64,000 nucleotides of DNA from Erwinia sp050410775. GTDB lineage: Bacteria > Pseudomonadota > Gammaproteobacteria > Enterobacterales > Enterobacteriaceae. The notes beneath the pieces were generated by a model. It searched no databases. It was given only the letters and a program-made list of their open reading frames with translations, and was not told the origin of the DNA. A program made the translations under genes and the position numbers. The stretch lies in NCBI RefSeq assembly GCF_050410775.1, contig NZ_CP191229.1, one strand, 5' to 3'. Of this stretch, positions 60,115-64,000 are shown one piece after another; the stretch's first letter is position 1, and each line of letters starts with the position of its first letter.

Positions 60115-60693
60115 ATGTATCAGGACATCATTCGCGCAGAACTTAACGAGGCGGCGGAAACGCTTAATAACTTCCTGAGTGAAGAAGCCAATATCCATGC
60201 CATTCAACGCGCAGCCGTGCTGCTGGCGGATGCATTTAAAGCGGGCGGCAAGGTGCTTTCCTGCGGCAACGGCGGTTCACACTGCGACGCGATGCACTTT
60301 GCCGAAGAGCTGACCGGCCGCTACCGCGAAAATCGTCCGGGCTACCCGGCGATTGCGATTTCCGACGTCAGCCACCTCTCCTGCGTCAGCAACGACTTTG
60401 GCTATGATTTCGTTTTCTCGCGCTATATCGAAGCGGTGGGTAAGGCGGGGGATGTTCTGCTGGGCCTCTCCACCTCCGGCAACTCGGCCAATATAATTAA
60501 GGCTGTGGAAGCGGCGCGGGCGCAGGGAATGAAGGTTATCACCCTGACCGGAAAAGATGGCGGCAAGATGGATGGCCTGGCCGATGTGGAAATCCGCGTG
60601 CCGCATTTCGGCTATGCTGACCGTATTCAGGAGATCCACATTAAGGTAATCCATATCCTGATGCTGCTGATTGAAAAAGAGATGGTGAAGTAA
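60115..60693 (+). CDS. lpcA: Phosphoheptose isomerase
   Basis: A 192-residue SIS-domain enzyme (also called GmhA) that turns sedoheptulose-7-phosphate into D-glycero-D-manno-heptose-7-phosphate for the lipopolysaccharide inner core. Signatures: LSCGNGGSHCDAMHFAEELTG-type N-terminal loop and LLGLSTSGNSANI; the zinc-binding His and Glu residues near QEIHIKVIHIL are conserved. The ATG at 60115 follows AAAGGA and matches E. coli; the open frame 14 codons upstream is rejected. yafJ follows after 43 bases. Confidence 0.96.
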   Translation: MYQDIIRAELNEAAETLNNFLSEEANIHAIQRAAVLLADAFKAGGKVLSCGNGGSHCDAMHFAEELTGRYRENRPGYPAIAISDVSHLSCVSNDFGYDFVFSRYIEAVGKAGDVLLGLSTSGNSANIIKAVEAARAQGMKVITLTGKDGGKMDGLADVEIRVPHFGYADRIQEIHIKVIHILMLLIEKEMVK

Positions 60694-60736
60694 CCGGCTT
60701 AAGGCCCATCGTATCCTTTTCATATGAGGTGACGCT

Positions 60737-61513
60737 ATGTGCGAACTGCTCGGGATGAGCGCCAATGTTCCAACGGACATCTGTTTCAGCTTTACCGGGC
60801 TGGTGCAGCGGGGTGGGGGAACCGGGCCGCATAAGGATGGCTGGGGCATTACCTTCTATGAAGGAAAAGGCTGCCGCACATTCAAAGATCCTCAGCCGAG
60901 CTTTAACTCCCCGATCGCCCGGCTGGTGCAGGACTATCCGATCAAATCCTGTTCGGTCGTTGCGCATATCCGCCAGGCTAACCGGGGCGAAGTGTGTCTG
61001 GAGAATACCCATCCTTTTACCCGTGAGCTGTGGGGCCGCAACTGGACCTTTGCGCATAACGGGCAGTTAAAGGGGTATCGTCAGCTGCATACCGGACAGT
61101 TTCGTCCGGTAGGCGAGACGGACAGCGAATATGCTTTCTGCTGGCTGCTGCATAAGCTGGCCACGCGCTATCCGCGTACGCCGGGCAACTGGCCGGCGGT
61201 GTTTCGTTATATCGCTGAGCTGGCGGCGGAGCTGCGTGGGAAAGGCGTGTTTAATATGCTGCTGTCGGACGGACGCTATCTGATGGCGTTCTGCTCAACC
61301 AATCTCTTCTGGATCACCCGGCGGGCGCCGTTCGGTAAGGCGACCTTGCTGGATCAGGATGTGGAGATCGACTTTCAGAAGCAGACCACGCCAGACGACG
61401 TGGTCACGGTTATCGCCACTCAGCCGCTAACGGGCAATGAGACCTGGCACAAAATAGAACCCGGCGACTGGGCGCTATTTTGTCTCGGTGAGCGCGAGCG
61501 CGGAGCCGGTTGA
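60737..61513 (+). CDS. yafJ: Class II glutamine amidotransferase-like protein YafJ
   Basis: A 258-residue Ntn-hydrolase of the GATase_4 group. Cys2, directly after the initiator Met (MCELLGM), is the expected N-terminal nucleophile. Other class II GATase blocks are HKDGWGITFYEG, VVAHIRQANRG, HPFTRELWG and the oxyanion Asn in FAHNGQL. The physiological substrate is unknown. Order lpcA-yafJ-yafK is as in E. coli. Its last 39 bases overlap the end of the convergent yafK. Confidence 0.93.
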   Translation: MCELLGMSANVPTDICFSFTGLVQRGGGTGPHKDGWGITFYEGKGCRTFKDPQPSFNSPIARLVQDYPIKSCSVVAHIRQANRGEVCLENTHPFTRELWGRNWTFAHNGQLKGYRQLHTGQFRPVGETDSEYAFCWLLHKLATRYPRTPGNWPAVFRYIAELAAELRGKGVFNMLLSDGRYLMAFCSTNLFWITRRAPFGKATLLDQDVEIDFQKQTTPDDVVTVIATQPLTGNETWHKIEPGDWALFCLGERERGAG

Positions 61514-62209
61514 ACCCAGCAGCGAACCCGGCTCATTCAGCACATAGCGGCCGCCGGTTACGCTGACGGAGGGCGGCACGCGGCGCTGCACAAATTCGTT
61601 ATAGCCCGGCTGTAACTGCTTCCAGAAGCTGGCATAGACAGAATTGCGGTGACGTTGCAGATTGCTGTCGGTCATCCGGAACGGATAGATGCTTACCCCG
61701 ACGCGCGACTGGCCGTTACGCAGCGCGGCTTCCACGTAATTGTAGATATCTTCGATGTAGGTATCCGTCATGGCATAGCAGCCAACCGAGACGCAGCTGC
61801 CGTGGATCATCAGGTATTTCCCCTCATAACCCTGCTGGCGATCGAATTCGTTCGGGAAGCCGACGTTGATAGCGCGGTAAAACCGGCTGTCCGGCTTCAG
61901 CTGGGAAAGCCCCACGCTGTAAAACCCTTCAGGACTTTTAAAGTCGCCCTGGCGACGCTTCGGGCCTAACCCCCCGGAGAAATTACAGATCCGGTAGCTG
62001 TCGAGCAGGCGGTACTCATTGCCGATTTTGCCATAAAGCTCAAGCGTACGTTCTTCTTTAAATATCTGAATATACACAGGGGTGCCGAGTAACTGCTTCT
62101 TTAACTCTTTGCTTACCGGTGCCAGCGGGGTGACCGGGTAGGTGGGGACGCTGGCGAAGACGACGGCTGGCAGTAAAAACATCGCAAACAGCAGTGCGAT
62201 TTTGCCCAT
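61475..62209 (-). CDS. yafK: L,D-transpeptidase-family YafK (DpaA/LdtF)
   Basis: A 244-residue periplasmic YkuD-family protein. The signal peptide ends near VVFAS (residues 16-20). The active-site motif HGSCVSVGCYAM places His136 and the catalytic Cys144. In E. coli this enzyme detaches Braun lipoprotein from peptidoglycan or modulates other L,D-transpeptidases (family knowledge). It is unrelated in detail to the small L,D-transpeptidase-like effector at 22.1 kb, though they share a fold class. Its C-terminal region overlaps yafJ. Confidence 0.93.
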   Translation of the reverse strand: MGKIALLFAMFLLPAVVFASVPTYPVTPLAPVSKELKKQLLGTPVYIQIFKEERTLELYGKIGNEYRLLDSYRICNFSGGLGPKRRQGDFKSPEGFYSVGLSQLKPDSRFYRAINVGFPNEFDRQQGYEGKYLMIHGSCVSVGCYAMTDTYIEDIYNYVEAALRNGQSRVGVSIYPFRMTDSNLQRHRNSVYASFWKQLQPGYNEFVQRRVPPSVSVTGGRYVLNEPGSLLGSTGSALALTETK

Positions 62210-62414
62210 TCTGGTTCCCTATAAAAAGCGGGGTGGATGCGGCGCCGGGGGAGGCGTTAACTGACAATATCGGAACATTCCGCTATCGGTGCGTCACATT
62301 AGCATTGTCTGTTTTTTTATCAAGTGAGCGGAGACGAAAATCTGCAAGAAAACCGGCGAAACCCTCTGCCGCTGCGCTTTGCCGCGTGATGGTCATATTG
62401 ATCTCGGCTGAGTT

Positions 62415-62434
62415 GCCTGTATACTTATCCAGTG
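62415..62434. promoter_or_regulatory. LexA box of dinB
   Basis: CTGTATACTTATCCAG (62417-62432) fits the SOS box CTG-N10-CAG, with an AT-rich centre closely like the E. coli dinB box. It ends 16-18 bases before the dinB start, so LexA would cover the promoter. Confidence 0.88.
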
Positions 62435-62449
62435 CTGCCGGAGGGGGAT

Positions 62450-63505
62450 ATGCGTAAGATCATTCATGTTGATATGGACTGCTTTTTCGCGGCGGTGGAA
62501 ATGCGCGATAACCCGAGCCTGCGCGATATCCCCATCGCGATTGGCGGCAGCCACCTGAAGCGAGGCGTCATCAGCACCGCCAACTATCCCGCGCGGAAGT
62601 TTGGCGTCCACAGCGCCATGTCGACCGCGATGGCGCTGAAGCTTTGTCCGCATCTGAAAGTGATCCCCGGCCGCTTTGACGCTTATAAAGAGGCGAGCGC
62701 CCATATCCGCGAAATCTTCTCCCGCTACACCTCCCTGATTGAGCCGCTCTCTCTGGATGAAGCCTATCTGGATGTTTCAGACAGCCCGCACTGCCAGGGA
62801 TCGGCGACGCTGATTGCGCGGGAGATCCGCCAGACCATCGCCAGAGAGCTGAACCTTACCGCCTCGGCGGGCATCGCGCCGATTAAATTTGTCGCCAAAA
62901 TCGCCTCCGACCTGAATAAACCGGACGGCCAGTACGTGATCACGCCGGCGGAACTCTCCTCCTTTCTGCTGACGCTGCCGCTGGCGAAGATCCCGGGCGT
63001 AGGGAAGGTGACGGCAAAGAAGCTGGAGGAGATGGGGCTGCAAACCTGTGGCGACGTACAGAAAACCGATCTGGCTGCGCTCCTGAAGCGCTTCGGCAAG
63101 TTCGGCCGCGTGCTCTGGGAGCGCTGCAACGGCGTTGATGAGCGGGAAGTGATTACGGAGCGCCTGCGTAAATCCCTCGGCGTGGAGCGGACGCTCTCTG
63201 AGGATATTCACAGCTGGGAAGCCTGCCTGGAGATTATCGACTACCTCTATGAGGAGCTGGAGCGGCGCCTGAGCAAAATCAAGCCGGACCGGCTGATCGC
63301 CCGGCAGGGCGTAAAGCTGAAATTTGATGACTTTCAGCAGACGACGCAGGAGCACGTCTGGCCCGAACTGAATAAGGAAGACATGATCGCGGTGGCGAAA
63401 AAAACCTGGGATGAGCGTCGCGCCAGCCGGGGAGTCAGGCTGGTGGGCCTGCACGTCACGCTGCTGAATCCGCAGCTGGAGCGGCAGCTGCTGCTGGGGC
63501 TGTAA
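62450..63505 (+). CDS. dinB: DNA polymerase IV
   Basis: A 351-residue Y-family translesion polymerase. Catalytic carboxylates Asp8, Asp103 and Glu104 (IEPLSLDEAYLD) are in place, as is the HhH segment LAKIPGVGKVTAKKL. The C-terminal little-finger domain ends with QLLLGL, the beta-clamp-binding motif. The ATG at 62450 follows GGAGGGGG closely and gives the E. coli length. It is SOS-regulated through the LexA box just upstream. Confidence 0.97.
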   Translation: MRKIIHVDMDCFFAAVEMRDNPSLRDIPIAIGGSHLKRGVISTANYPARKFGVHSAMSTAMALKLCPHLKVIPGRFDAYKEASAHIREIFSRYTSLIEPLSLDEAYLDVSDSPHCQGSATLIAREIRQTIARELNLTASAGIAPIKFVAKIASDLNKPDGQYVITPAELSSFLLTLPLAKIPGVGKVTAKKLEEMGLQTCGDVQKTDLAALLKRFGKFGRVLWERCNGVDEREVITERLRKSLGVERTLSEDIHSWEACLEIIDYLYEELERRLSKIKPDRLIARQGVKLKFDDFQQTTQEHVWPELNKEDMIAVAKKTWDERRASRGVRLVGLHVTLLNPQLERQLLLGL

Positions 63506-63642
63506 GCCTGAGCGGCTAAAACCGCGGCTTATCTGACTTTTCTCTGCCTGAGAGAGGGGCTCGATCGGGAAAGAGTATGATGACGGTGAGGTGCCCGCTG
63601 GAAGCCGCCGTTGCGGTGACTCAGCGTCTTACCTGCCTGGAA

Positions 63643-63681
63643 TAAAATAGCCATCCGCTGCCGTTCAGGACAGCGGATGGC
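63643..63681 (-). terminator. Rho-independent terminator of pepD
   Basis: An 11-bp perfect stem GCCATCCGCTG/CAGCGGATGGC (63650-63660 with 63671-63681, 10-base loop). On the minus strand it is followed by TATTTTATT. It lies 12 bases after the pepD stop. Confidence 0.8.
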
Positions 63682-63692
63682 CAGCCGGCAGA

Positions 63693-64000
63693 TTACTTCG
63701 CCGGAATCGCCTTCAGCACGGCGGTCAGCAGCTGCCAGTAAAGGCCAACGCTTGCAATATGCACCTGCTCATCCGGTGAATGCGGGCCGGTGATGGTGGG
63801 ACCGATCGAGACCATATCCATATCAGGGTAAGGCTTCTTGAACAGGCCACACTCCAGTCCGGCGTGGATCACCTGGATGTTTGGCGTTTTACCAAACAGC
63901 TTCTCGTAGGTTTCGCCAACCAGCGCCATTACCGGTGAGGTCGCGTCCGGCTGCCAGCCAGGGTAGTCGCCTTTAGCCAGCGCATGGGCGCCCGCCAGGT
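63693..64000 (-). CDS. pepD: Aminoacyl-histidine dipeptidase PepD, C-terminal part (partial)
   Basis: The last 102 codons or so of a gene that continues beyond the right edge. The segment NIQVIHAGLECGLFKKPYPDMDMVSIGPTITGPHSPDEQVH-type block carries metal-ligand residues of M20 peptidases (the Glu of LECG and the final His of GPHSPDE). Together with the C-terminal end LKAIPAK it matches E. coli PepD, which cleaves Xaa-His dipeptides such as carnosine. An internal ATG at 63929 is not the start, since the same frame and homology continue upstream. Confidence 0.93.
   Translation of the reverse strand, partial: LAGAHALAKGDYPGWQPDATSPVMALVGETYEKLFGKTPNIQVIHAGLECGLFKKPYPDMDMVSIGPTITGPHSPDEQVHIASVGLYWQLLTAVLKAIPAK

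Noticed and set aside
61475..62209. yafK as a second copy of the T6SS L,D-transpeptidase effector
   Set aside because: It has a Sec signal peptide, twice the length, conserved E. coli synteny and a different motif context.

Overview
The window is a chromosomal segment of an Enterobacterales bacterium, most likely Erwiniaceae (Pantoea/Erwinia/Mixta-like; genus is inference). Nearly every backbone gene has an Escherichia coli counterpart of almost the same length and local order. The block junctions differ from E. coli, and the accessory genes (an EsaR-like LuxR regulator, mtnA/mtnK, a GH43 glycosidase locus, a type VI secretion cargo) fit a plant- or insect-associated relative. I found no rRNA, tRNA, intact insertion sequence or prophage.

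Layout. 0-9.1 kb: end of mutT; yacG-zapD-coaE; guaC; the type IV pilus genes hofC-hofB-ppdD; nadC; ampD-ampE. 9.2-11.6 kb: an inserted GH43 glycosidase and GPH-family sugar transporter. 11.9-21 kb: aroP, then pdhR-aceE-aceF-lpdA with a perfect PdhR operator. 21.2-23.6 kb: an AT-rich accessory island between lpdA and acnB. It holds a two-repeat type I-E CRISPR remnant without cas genes and an orphan T6SS cassette (hcp, an L,D-transpeptidase-like effector, a secreted probable immunity protein). 23.7-26.3 kb: acnB. 26.8-46.5 kb: a block matching the E. coli 65-min region, gcvTHP-ygfF-bglA, (PTS EIIBC, RpiR regulator and HD-domain gene inserted), trhA-ygfZ-sdhE-ygfX-fldB-xerD-dsbC-recJ-prfB-lysS, with the programmed frameshift in prfB. 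46.8-53.7 kb: an EsaR/SdiA-type LuxR regulator with no synthase beside it, a cupin, ygeA, a trypsin-like lipoprotein, an MFS efflux pump, and lysR/lysA. 53.8-56.1 kb: divergent mtnA/mtnK around a MetJ operator. 56.3-57.3 kb: a DUF2938 membrane protein facing its MerR-type regulator. 57.4-64 kb: fadE with a FadR site, lpcA, yafJ, yafK, dinB with a LexA box, and the 3' end of pepD.

How the genes work together. The core is central metabolism: pyruvate dehydrogenase under PdhR, aconitase B, glycine cleavage, methionine salvage, lysine synthesis, fatty-acid oxidation. Beside it lie translation (prfB, lysS), recombination and repair (xerD, recJ, dinB), flavin/succinate dehydrogenase assembly and flavodoxin (sdhE, ygfX, ygfZ, fldB), and cell-wall sensing and remodelling (ampD, ampE, yafK). 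The accessory content suggests plant-sugar use (GH43 with transporter; beta-glucoside PTS with BglA), interbacterial competition (T6SS cargo) and quorum sensing (LuxR). The most interesting stretch is 21.2-23.6 kb. Start codons were chosen from homologue lengths recalled from memory plus visible ribosome-binding sites; no database search was run.
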